Assembly: GCA_037783545.1 (NCBI GenBank)
Contig: JBBELK010000399.1
Span: 496,001-560,000, forward strand
DNA length: 64,000 nt
From: Henricia sp. BOLD:AAB3569
Lineage: Eukaryota > Echinodermata > Asteroidea > Spinulosida > Echinasteridae
Direction: 5' to 3'
The notes beneath the pieces are model-generated. The model did no database searches. It worked only from the letters and a program-made list of their open reading frames with translations, and was not told the origin of the DNA. Position 1 is the stretch's first letter. Each line of letters begins with the position of its first letter. Below, in pieces: positions 33,150 to 44,800 of this stretch. Both the position numbers and the translations under genes were made by a program.

Positions 33150-33460
33150 ATAAAGGTTTTTCGCACGCCACAGACAGGACGAGGGGCGGTCGGGTTGGCG
33201 TACGGGTTCTTTCCTCGCCTTTCACCTCTGGCGTCCCGGGTCGTGTATGTGGATTGGGTTTGCAGTCCCTACTTGTCCGCGTGGGTTTTCCCCTGGGGCA
33301 TTTCTCTGGGGGTTTTCCTCCCACTTCTAAAACTGCAACTCCTTCTTCGTCATCTCAAGTTGATAATATAGTATAGTTAAAGCTAAAACCGTATAGTTGA
33401 TGGCATAAAGGGCCTTAGTTGCCGAAGATGCCATAAAATATACAACAACAACAACAGACA
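33150..33460 (+). mobile_element. SINE-like repeat with (AAC)n tail
   Basis: Body includes GTGGGTTTTCCCC and GGGGGTTTTCCTCCCACTTC, resembling a conserved central block of some vertebrate and deuterostome SINEs, and ends ATATACAACAACAACAACAG. A related reverse-oriented block is at about 44050-44165. Confidence 0.55.
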
Positions 33461-33575
33461 GGACGTACTAAATTTTAATTTAGTTTTATGTCAGTCTTTT
33501 CAGATTTCTCGACAATTCATTCTAGAGAAAAAGGTTTGTGAGGAGCTGAGCTGAGGTAAGTGAGCCGGAGGGTTA

Positions 33576-34035
33576 AAGCGGGCCTCCCACTGTGCGATTT
33601 TGGCCACGAATTTCCTACGAATTTGTACGATTATCAGAGACTGCCTATATAGACCCTACACACAATCGTACCAAATCGTACGCAATCGTACCAATTCGTA
33701 GACAATTCGTGGCAAATATCGCACAGTGGGAGGCCTGCTTAAGCGGGCCTCCCGCTGTGCGATTTTTGCCGCGAGTTGGGTGTGATTGGCTAAGATTGTG
33801 TGTAGAGCCTATAGGCAGTCTCCGATAATCGTGCCAATGCGTAGGAGTTTCGTGGTAGGGATCGCACAGTGGAGGGCCTGCTTCAGTCTCCCAACTGACG
33901 CCTAAAGCGGGCCTCCCACTGTGCGTTTTTGCCACGAATTTGTACGATTATCGGAGACTGCCTATAGACTCTACACACAATCGTACCCAATCGTAGCTAA
34001 TTCTTGGCAAAAATCGCACAGTGGGAGGCCCGCTT
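33576..34035. mobile_element. Three adjacent palindromic MITEs of one family
   Basis: Copies 33576-33740, 33741-33883 and 33905-34035 each start AAGCGGGCCTCCCACTGTGC and end with the inverse. The first two abut without spacer; the third follows after 21 bases. Confidence 0.88.
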
Positions 34036-34293
34036 AACGCCTCCACGAAAGTCGACGTCCAAGTCCTGTCCTACTGCGGTAAAGCCGAATTCCCAATCAA
34101 AGTATAAAGTGTATTTTTACTGTTTTCTTCCACAGGTGCGCAGCGACGGCGCGTATATGCGTGTTAGAAAATAATTTATTCACGTTTAAGCGCAGCTTAT
34201 TAGAGAATAAAAGGGGAGAGTATGTCCAGGTATATAGGGGCGATAGGGGGTTGGGAATAACCGACCTTTAGTTTATCACATATCGTGCTGGGT

Positions 34294-34446
34294 ATAGACC
34301 ATATAATACCGAATGGCTGCCATTTCGTGGGGCACCTTTTGTTACTTGAACCGTTCAACAATGGAAGCACAATATGTGCAACCATGCATGTCCTCAAGGA
34401 ACAAAGAAACTGCCCCACAAGATGGCAGCTATTCGATACGGTCTAT
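34294..34446. mobile_element. MITE with ATAGACC termini
   Basis: TIRs ATAGACC...GGTCTAT enclose inverted GCTGCCAT and GATGGCAG blocks with GGGGCA/TGCCCC. A second copy is at 51655-51802. Confidence 0.8.
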
Positions 34447-37256
34447 TGCAAACCACACGTATGTACAATTAAGTGGATATGGTCTGCGTATCACACGCGG
34501 TGACTCGGATACTTACAATTTTTTCGTCATAATGTGAACGCCGCTTTATATCGAAAACACAAGCACAACAAACAATGACATTAAAAAATACGACTTCTAA
34601 GTTTTGTACCTTTTTATTCTGGAATAAATTAAGAGTGAACGGGGTGCAAGTGGGAGTCGGACTGAAGCATAAATAATGCAGAAAGATATCAACACATTTA
34701 GCATTACGTTGAGAATAATTATACAACGTATAGTTTGAAAACAATTCTAGAAAAAATGTGATGCGATTTCTCTTTTTGTCGACTAGCCTCTGTGAAACGA
34801 GTGCACAGCAAAAGGCTGGTGTCCCATTGGTGCAGAAGCGCGTTGCGCGTAACAGACATGCGCAGCTCGAACACTTATCTTACGCCAATGAGATGCCGCC
34901 ATTCTTGCTTCCAAAATCGATCGTCTGCAAAAAGGCTTTTTAGGGCGAATTTGGTAAAACGGGCGATTTTTATCAGAAGGCGAAATTTACACAAGGCATC
35001 ATACCCTTGTCACAGGTGGTGTGGGAAATTTACAAAAAAAGAGACATAATTTAGAGTTTAAGAAACACAATTTAAGTGATTGTTTGTACTGTTTTTGTCT
35101 CAGCTTGACGATTTGCGAAGCCCGGCAACAAAATTATGGTTAAAATGTTCGCATCCTGGAAGCAACTTTTGACTGATTTTGTTCCCCCATTAGAAAAACA
35201 GAACAATGATATTCGTTCTGCGTCGAATTTTCAAGCATAAAGAATCATTTTTCTCTGACGTTATCACTGACTCAAGCTGCGGTCCTCTCAGTAACCAAAA
35301 TTTGATCATGACGGAGTCACAAACGTGTTTCTGTTTACGGTCGCAAAACTTTGGCCATGTTTTTGCGGTCACAACCAAAAGCATGTTTCTCGCTGTGGTC
35401 GCGAAAACAGGCCCCAGATTAGACAAGTTCTCATATCTGAAAACTGTCAAGAAACATCAAAGATGTATGCACGTGTTTCATAATCCACTTGACGAAAAAT
35501 AGTTTTCGGTTTGTTGTGTGCAAAGCTACAATGATAACAATTCACAAAATGTACAATCTGGTACGAGTCATACAAATAAAATACTTATGACCCAAGTAAT
35601 ATGTTCACTTTTAAATTACTGGGAAAAACAACATTTTCAAAAATACCTTTCATATGTTGAGTTTTAAAAAAGGAAAACGTCAGTAATTATAAAAGAAATA
35701 ACTGTTTCCATTGCACATAAGAGTGTAATTAAATTTCAACATTTGGAAATAACACATGCAACGTTTATCGCCTTAAAGATATCTTACAGTGTTTTCAAAT
35801 TTTCTTGTTTAAAATACAGTGCAATTTTTTATTCATACATTTTGTACACACACAAACTCCTGATATCTTCCCCCATTTCTCGCAGATTGCAACTCATGGA
35901 TAATTCATTTCATGTGTTCATAAATGGAATTTTGTTGAACTCGTGGGCTAAACTCCATGTGGAAAATACAAGCCTGGGTTAGTATAAATTGTGTAATTTA
36001 CAAATGAACAAATATGCTACAATCTGTTTTATATCAGCACCGGGTTGTAGTCGAGTCCATCACAAGTCTATCACAAGTCCAGAGCCGATAAAATCACAAG
36101 TCTGTGACAAGTCCCACACAAGTCCACTAACAAGAAGCAAAGGATGAACACGCACAAAGGAATGCCTTTGTTGGAGTTCATTTGAATAGCTTGTGACTTG
36201 AATTAAGACCCAGTGACTTGTGAGGACTTGTGATGAACTCAACTGCAACCCTGATCCGCACAATCCAAACAGGTATACAAGTGGAGTTTTAGGAAAGATC
36301 ACTGTACAATTTTGCTGCTCACAAATTTCATCTGAACTGAAAACGAATCTTGCAAGGCAACATTCTGATGGTTATTAAGGCAATTTGTTTCTGAAGGCTT
36401 GCGAAAAATCCGTCAAGTTTTATTTTGGACAAAAAAATGTCAACAGGGCAAAACGCCATTGTCCTGGAAACCCAAAAATAAACAATTAATTAAAAAAAAA
36501 AAAACTGAGTGAAAATAATTATATAAGGCAGATAGTTCATATTTTTTCCATTAATAATTTCCTTTTTTTTTCTCCCGTGTTGTAAAGAAACAGGAACAAA
36601 AAATACCTATTAAATGACGTCATACCCAAAACATACAAAATACACAGTACCAGGTGGGATGTACGTACACCTCTCCAAATGATTAAAAAAGAAAAAAATA
36701 CCACCCTCACCCCCTCCCCCCCCCCAACAATTTTTAAAACGTTCCTTACAAAAAAATCATTTATCTCCACAAACTGTGGAGCTCTAAACATGACTTCGTA
36801 AAATGATCATATTTGAAAAAAATTGAAATTAATTTTAAAAAGTAAGCACCATTCGAATGTTAAAAACTACAGCTGAAAAAGGTAATTATTTTTCTCAAAA
36901 CGACAACCCCGTCATAATCTCTTTCATCCAAGTCAAAGTCTCCATGCATAGAAATGGACTTCCTAAATTTGATATATCGTCCTTCGGCAAAATGAGATAA
37001 TTTTGTATTCTATTAAAACTTTATGGGAAATTGTCTATGCTCATTAAAATGGATTGTAACCATTCTGCACCCAAATACTATTCAATCATTTGAAACACTA
37101 AACTTTTGGAATTAGTGGGTGTTGACTCTACAGAAAATATGACGACAAGTGCATGTTTTTCAATCTGTTTAAAAGAGATAAAATTTACATTTTTGCACAT
37201 AAAAACCATCTTGGTTACTCATTTTTTAGATACAGGTTCACTTATATTACAAGGAT
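34447..37256. other. Gene-free stretch with scattered repeats
   Basis: No supported gene. About 36027-36260 has short inverted GTCGAGTCC / ACAAGTC repeats, also found at about 25700 and 51020-51090. 36540-36740 is T-rich with a C run. Confidence 0.45.
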
Positions 37257-37729
37257 ATTAGAAACTCCTCAAAAAAAGTTTGGAAACTCAAGTTTGACAG
37301 ACAATTTATCTCCTGTTACCAAGTAATTTGGTATAATTGGAAAGCCCTGCTATTCCTCTTTACAATGTGTCATTTGTTACGATTAAGCAATTTGGGGATG
37401 TGCAGCACAGCTGAATACGGGGGTGGGTGTAAAGTGAAATGTCACAAAATGCATTGCTATTTTTAAACAGTGCATTGACACATTCCCATCCTCCAAGCAA
37501 AAGGGGAATGCACTGTATATTAATTTTGTGACATTTCACTTTCCACCCGCCCCCGTATTCCGCTATACTGCACATCCCCCAATCGATTAATCATAACAAA
37601 TGACACATCATTGTAAAGAGGAATAACGGGGCTTTCCAATGATACTGAATTCAATGAAAATGACTTGGTAACAAGACAGAAATTGTCAGTCAAACTTGAG
37701 TTTCCGAACTTTTTTGAGGAGTTTAGAAT
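37257..37729. mobile_element. MITE with long arms, 473 bp
   Basis: Arms of about 200 bases begin ATTAGAAACTCCTCAAAAAA and mirror the right side ending TTTGAGGAGTTTAGAAT, with small differences. The loop is near 37470-37500. Confidence 0.82.
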
Positions 37730-38129
37730 CTTTCAATTAAGTTCTTTTCACCCTTATAGAAGAAAGGAGGAAAAAACAACAAATCTTTTTAAAATGACTT
37801 TTAAAAAAATTGTCTTTCGAGGAAGAACCTGCTTTTGGTTACAAGCTTTTGATAAATTTTTCATTACAATTTTTGGTGCTGTGCAAAAGTACTCGTGAAG
37901 GTGACAGCTACACTGAAATTACTAACACAAACAGGGGCTGATTTTTAATTGGTTTTGTAAGGCAAGTGCACACATTTTCCCACGGTGTCTAAAATTTTAA
38001 ATATTATGTCCATCTCCCAAAATGTTTGTATAGTGGAGATCTGTTTAGCTGATCTAAGGAATCCATTTTACTGTTTACACGTCTCGACCAACTGGATACA
38101 AATGTCCGTCATTTTCCAAGGCTGCAGAT

Positions 38130-38551
38130 AATGGGTCGTATTTATAAAAACTAGCAAATTCTAGGAAGTTCAAGTAAACAGGTAAAGCATTTACTATGAA
38201 GTATAAGCGTTTAGAATAAGCAAATACTTTGATTTATATAAATAATAGTTTCTTTTACTGTTCAGCAAAATTGTAGTAAATGCTCAATACTGGTTGCCCA
38301 GTGCACTGTTGAAATTGTTAGCACTTACTTCCTTATTTTCATACAAAACAAAGCAAATGCTTTGAGTATTTAGCCAAAAAAAAGAAGAGTTTTTTCCAAA
38401 AAAATCCTTGATCTCCACAAACTGTGGACCTCTAAACATGACCTCGCAAAATGCTTTCTAGTCAAAACATTTGCTTAGTTTTTATTCATACAAACACGAG
38501 TAAACGCTTAACGCTTAAAGCAAATGCCAGTTTTAATAAATACGACCCATT
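38130..38551. mobile_element. MITE in the 3' UTR of the SASH1-like gene
   Basis: Ends AATGGGTCGTATTTATAAAA and its inverse, ending CGACCCATT, 25 bases below the SASH1-like stop codon. It supplies a minus-strand AATAAA at 38486-38481, a possible poly(A) signal for the host gene. Confidence 0.75.
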
Positions 38552-38576
38552 GCCATCACAATGCCACCCACTAAAC

Positions 38577-38834
38577 CTAGACTGGCTTCCAAGACATCTT
38601 AAGATGCTCCAAGGCCGTCAATAGCCGTCTGAGATGCCCCGCTTTCTCAACACGACATTTTGACAAATCGTCCTTATCCATATGGATGACGATATCCAAC
38701 TCATCCCAGCCGTTACGCTTGAACGGTTCCGCATACATCGGCAGACCAAGGGACGTCAACCATTCGTCGATGCTACTGCCTGATCCTGCATATACGACCT
38801 TGGTTGACTGGGTCGCGAGCGTGTCGCTCCGAAA
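38577..38834 (-). CDS. SASH1: SASH1-like last exon: SAM2 domain and stop
   Basis: Acceptor CTCCACTTCAG, stop TAG at 38579-38577; 258 bases, phase 0. SAM2 spans EWLTSLGLPMYAEPF to GHLRRLLTALEHLK, as in the C-terminal SAM of SASH1. Confidence 0.95.
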   Translation of the reverse strand, partial: FRSDTLATQSTKVVYAGSGSSIDEWLTSLGLPMYAEPFKRNGWDELDIVIHMDKDDLSKCRVEKAGHLRRLLTALEHLKMSWKPV

Positions 38835-41800
38835 CTGAAGTGGAGGGAGTTAAAAATAAAGGAACAAAACAAAATGGAAATAATTTAGCATATTCAGACA
38901 GGGTTGGGACAAGTATAAGAAAGTAATTTCTTAAACTTTGACCACGATTTGCTTTACCCTTCCGATGCGCAGCCAATGTGGTCCACACGAGTCGAATTTT
39001 CAATTTTGAAAAAAAACAGGCTATTCAACACCAGATAGCTTGGTGGTCAAGTGGTTAAGACGTCTGCCTCGTTTGCAGGAGGTCGTGGGTTCGAGTCCCA
39101 TCCGAAGTTTGTCATAGTGTCTTGGGAAGGCACTGAGCATACAGTGTTAACAATTACGTCAAGTAAGGGCAAGACTAACCTTAATTAACATTCAGTTTCC
39201 CCGACGCGAGCTAAATCAATTTCAGAATACATGCTGTAAAATGCAAATGTCACCAAAGATGGTCTTACCCAGCATCTGCAAGCATCAACCAGCTCCTTAA
39301 CACGGATGGATTCTACACAGATTGCAACTTCAGAAACATTGGCCTCAAGTTCCTCTGCATACCGCTGTACTAAGGCCGGAGGAACGCCACAAAAACCCAT
39401 CTGTGGATAAAAACCAGCAACATTAACCCAATACCACTCAGTGGTAACAACTAGCACCTTGTTTACGGTACACTGGTCCCGAGCTTGGGATCAAGATTGG
39501 TCCCCTGATAAGAATGCTTCAGTGTTAACCGCAATGATCCCGAGTGCCGTGTTTATATTCTGACCTTTGACTGCCAGAAGTTGCAGTCAAAGGTCATGCT
39601 CTGTGTGTGTATACATGACTGATCAATGTCTGCATGGGTTGTGCATGTGCAGTGTACAAGGCCACTTGAATTTCGCGGGCTTTTCCCTCGCTACAGCTGT
39701 GGAGCGGATGCGGTAAAGATTATCTGCTTATCTAACTGCAAACTGATACCGAGCTCGGGATCGAACCCTCCGCCAACGCGAGACCAAAATCTCGGGGTCT
39801 GATCCGGGGCCAATTTGGTCCCGGGAGCATTTACACTCAGTTTGTGATCCGGGGCTGATCCTGAGCTCGGTGTTTGACCCCGAGCTCGGGATCAAGTGTA
39901 AACAGGGTGTAGTAAACACATATGGACTGGCAATGAGGTCACTAGTGCACGTCTATGTGCCCCGAGGGGCTGTGAGTGACCACAAGAGGGTATACTCTAC
40001 ACTGCTTGGAACAAAACACCAACTCACAAAATCTGAGAACTGCTTTGTAATCAGCAAAGTTGAAGTAATAAAGAGCACTGTTTCTGACCTTGTTGGAATA
40101 TGGTTCCTCTTTAAGATCAATGTTGTCTTGTCTGAGACTGCGTTCAACGAGCCATTCTAGCTGAGCAGATGCCGGTTGCCGCGGTGACTTACTAGGCCTT
40201 AGGGGTAATGTTGGGGTCCCATGAACAGAGTTTTGTGACATCATCAAGTCGCTGTGTGGATGGTGACGGTGTTTTTGGTGGTGGTGATGGTGTTTGTGGT
40301 GTGGCGACATGCTTCGCGATTTCCGGCGGGATTTCTGTTGGCACGGTAAAGCCGGGATGAAAGGCGCAGATTGAAAGGCGTGACAATGGTATTGTTCCAT
40401 AAGCCGACGGGGAAATTTAGGACTCGGGTGCGTTTTGGCCAGGGAAGACTGAAGGAAAGGGCCAGAGCCGCAAAGATGCGAATGTTCCTGAAAGTCGCAT
40501 CCCTCATGGGCGCTCTTTCGCCACCGTGTCGCGTCGTTGCTGCAGATGATATCGGGCGACAACGGATACTGGTGGTCGTGTGCGTTTCCAGTTTGTTTGG
40601 GTGGACAACAGTGTTGGGGTCTTTGAGACTTTCGCGTCAAATTGGGTGAATTTGGGGCCGAACCGGGGTCGCTGTAAGTGGAATTGAGTTGTCTGTGTTT
40701 GAGTAACGGCGAGTCTGGGTAAGGCATGGACCCATTCCAAGATGGGCTTCTAACTTGTCGCTGCTTGCTTTGTGTAGGTCCACTGTTAGAACGCGTTCTA
40801 CAAACGTGATGGGCGTGTGGGCTACACGAGCCGTTCCCCTCCTTACGCGGGCACGGGGGCGAATTCGAGATCCCGTTACCAAAATGTTGCTTGATCATTC
40901 CCGCCGACATGCCGCGCCTGTAAAGCAAATCAGCTGCTTGTCCTGCCAAGTTGACTCCATTTGGCGCGAAGTCAACGCAGTTCGAGTTATTCACGTTGCT
41001 GTTCTCTTGGAAGTTTTCGTCCGACGGTGATGGTGTAATGACGCCATCGTCACCAAGGTAACCAGTCTCGCATTCCTCAATCAGCGAATCGCTGCATCGG
41101 TGTAAGCCAGAGCTGTCGATTGATACGCACGTCTCGGTGCTTGCATAGAACCCCGAATCCCTCATTGTGCGGCCTTTGGGCTTTCGCGCCGGCCACAAAA
41201 GACCGTGTAAATGCTGTGTGCTAGCTCTCTCCTTCCCTGTTCACAAAAATGTGACAAAATTTACCCAAATTAATTTAATTTAATATAGAAAACACAGATG
41301 ATAAAAACTCAACAAAAGTACATCCAACTCAACTTGGAAAAACAGACTTGCTTGTTAAGGGAGAGCCTTTTCGCACGTACACAATCTCCAAATGACTTTG
41401 ATATTGACGGGTGTAGCTCAGGCGCCGACTGTTCTGCGTCGTTGCAAGGTCGACCCGAGGGCAGCTTAAAGAAAGTCAAATGCCCCAAAGCCAGCACCAC
41501 AGTTCCTTAAACAGTAATATTCTTCAGATATATTTTATAACGAAAGTTATAAAATAGATGTGCATGAAAATGGCAGATATGAAATAGAGCACACACTGTA
41601 CTTTATTTTCTGAGGAACATTATTAGCTAAGGCAGATGGTTTTAAAGTGCATAAGCTTAACAAAAACAAGCTTATTCCAAGTGACATTTTATTAGTATTC
41701 CAGCGCTGTCCCATTTTTTATTTTTCAACAGATTTTCGAGAGAAGAAAAGGAAAAGTTACTGTTGGCCCATGATGCAGGTTTGATAATGTGGATTCAGGA

Positions 41801-44800
41801 AAGTTGTATTTTATATGCACAACAACCACAATTGAGTAAATGAGCATCATTATTAAAATGCTTAACGGTTTTGCTTTTTAAATTATTTTTTAGCTTTTAA
41901 TACACGAAAGCCACAAAAATGCAAATTTGATGAGGTAATGTCGAATTCACTCTAACCTGGGCCAGTATCATATATGCAAAATACATCACAAGGTTTGGAT
42001 TTCGTCATGATGTCGGAAAATCTATAAATAGAATTAACCAAATAAAAAATAGTAACAAGTTTGCTGGCAAAGAAATATCGTGAGCTTGGTCTGTTAGTAC
42101 TAGTCTTTGGTTACAAAAAAGGCAAGGCCCGGGCAAGTCCTGGGTCAGGCTGGGCTTCTCTCCAACCAGCCCTGAAGGGTAGATTCACACACAGACCCTT
42201 TTCACGTGTTATGAATGTAAATTTGACAAGCAGAACTTCACGAAAACACGGCACAGAGAGAATTTGGACTGAAACAACGCACTGAAAAACACAGAATCAA
42301 CTTGTGCAGAAAGTGTTTTTGTAAATCTGTGATTTTCAGTGGTTCGGTTTACACCAAATTCCTTCCACGCCGCTTTTTCACAAAGCAACATGGATCAACT
42401 TTACGCACACACCGCAATGAAAAGGTTCAGTGTGAATCTACCTTAATAAACCTGTTGGACCAATCCTTTACCTGCTTTGGGGTCTCTCAGCATCTGAGCG
42501 GCTGTTGTCAGCTGTACGATGTGTTTGGGATCCGTGATGTTTAGTGATTCTAAATCGGCTTCAGTGTGAATCTACCTTTATAAACCTGTTGGACTAATCC
42601 TTTACCTGCTTTCGGGTCTCTCAGCATCTGAGCGGCTGTACGATATGTTTGGGATCCGTGATGTTTAGTGATTCTAAACCGGCTTCAGTGTGAATCTACC
42701 TTTATAAACCTGTTGGACCAATCCTTTACCTGCTTTGGGGTCTCTCAGCATCTGAGCGGCTGTTGTCAGCTGTACGATGTGTTTGGGATCCGTGATGTTT
42801 AGTGATTCTAAATCGGCTTCAGTGTGGATCTACCTTTATAAACCTGTTGGACCAATCCTTTACCTGCTTTCGGGTCTCTCAGCATCTGAGCGGCTGTTGT
42901 CAGCTGTACGATGTGTTTGGGATCCGTGATGTTTAGTGATTCTAAATCGGCTTCAGTGTGAATCTACCTTTATAAACCTGTTGGACTAATCCTTTACCTG
43001 CTTTGGGGTCTCTCAGCATCTGAGCGGCTGTTGTCAGCTGTACGATGTGTTTGGGATCCGTGATGTTTAGTGATTCTAAATCGGCTTCAGTGTGAATCTA
43101 CCTTTATAAACCTGTTGGACTAATCCTTTACCTGCTTTCGGGTCTCTCAGCATCTGAGCGGCTGTTGTCAGCTGTACGATGTGTTTGGGATCCGTGATGT
43201 TTAGTGATTCTAAATCGGCTTCAGTGTGAATCTACCTTTATAAACCTGTTGGACTAATCCTTTACCTGCTTTCGGGTCTCTCAGCATCTGAGCGGCTGTA
43301 CGATATGTTTGGGATCCGTGATGTTTAGTGATTCTAAACCGGCTTCAGTGTGAATCTACCTTTATAAACCTGTTGGACCAATCCTTTACCTGCTTTGGGG
43401 TCTCTCAGCATCTGAGCGGCTGTTGTCAGCTGTACGATGTGTTTGGGATCCGTGATGTTTAGTGATTCTAAATCGGCTTCAGTGTGGATCTACCTTTATA
43501 AACCTGTTGGACTAATCCTTTACCTGCTTTCGGGTCTCTCAGCATCTGAGCGGCTGTTGTCAGCTGTACGATGTGTTTGGGATCCGTGATGTTTAGTGAT
43601 TCTAAATCGGCTTCAGTGTGGATCTACCTTTATAAACCTGTTGGACCAATCCTTTACCTGCTTTGGGGTCTCTCAGCATCTGAGCGGCTGTTGTCAGCTG
43701 TACGATGTGTTTGGGATCCGTGATGTTTAGTGATTCTAAATCTGCTTCTTCAAGAAACTTAAACTGCTCCAAGTTGCCAAAATCGTGAAGGTGAAGGATG
43801 GAGTGGTATTGCTGTAAGACAAGATGGCAAATTATTTATTTACCAAATCAACAGCATCATTACAGATAGACCCTTTGTACCGGCGGCCATGACAGAGGGC
43901 AGGTTTTCATATTTAAATGACGTGACAATAGATCCACAAAGTGCCTACTCGTGCATGACGCACAGTGACAATGTTATTGTCCCCTGTCATGGCCGCCCGT
44001 GCAAAGGGCCTATTGGTATTTGAGAGACGATGGGAAAGAAATGTGCAGTATTCGAGGTGGGAGGAAACCCCACACACAAGCATGTGGGAGAAACCCACAG
44101 AATCAAACAGGGACTGAAAATCCAATCCATATATTGACCCGGACAGGATTTGAACCAGGGCCATAGAGGTGGAAGGCAAAGAAAGTACCAATACGCCAAC
44201 CTGATCCCTTTTTGAAGTCAAAATCAACAGTGAGTCACACGACAGCATCAAGTAGTTGACCATGACTTCACATCTTTTGCACAAAACACACAAGATTGAC
44301 TGAAAAATTTCCAAGTATTCCTCGTGAAATAGTCACTTTTTTCACTGCCAAATTTGGGTTTCCTGTCAGATCTGCACTTGGTGATAGATGTTGAGACATT
44401 TTAAGAAAATAAATATGAATTGTCAACTACCAAATGTAGTCATGATTTTGTGTACGTGTCCGTCTCAACGCAATTGCAAAATTTCAAGCATGCTCAAAAT
44501 TTGGCGTGTCTGTGCAATCGCAACGGGGTCGGAACGCAAGGTGTACGGCCGGCTTAACACAACTTCTACTTACTTCGCATTCTATGCGTTCCAATAACTC
44601 CTTAAGATTCGCAAACTTGGGAATGACTTCTGACGACATTTCGCCGTCTTCGTTTTCATCGTCACCACAACTTTGCTTCTCTGTTTTGAGTTTTTCCTTC
44701 TCTAGTTCTTCGAAGCTCAAGACCTGGACGTCGATAAACTTGAACTTGCCCCGTCGCTTGCTGCAGACACCCTCCCAATAACCGCCCTGCTTGGAGAGGA

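Noticed and set aside
39029..39112. Functional tRNA gene
   Set aside because: A and B boxes are good, but the acceptor ends do not pair; a SINE head is more likely.
40244..41030. Several 60-92-codon frames on both strands
   Set aside because: Shadows of the long SASH1-like exon k.
42426..43745. Regular array considered as CRISPR
   Set aside because: Eukaryotic context; units are contiguous 124-134-bp repeats without unique spacers and contain an exon.
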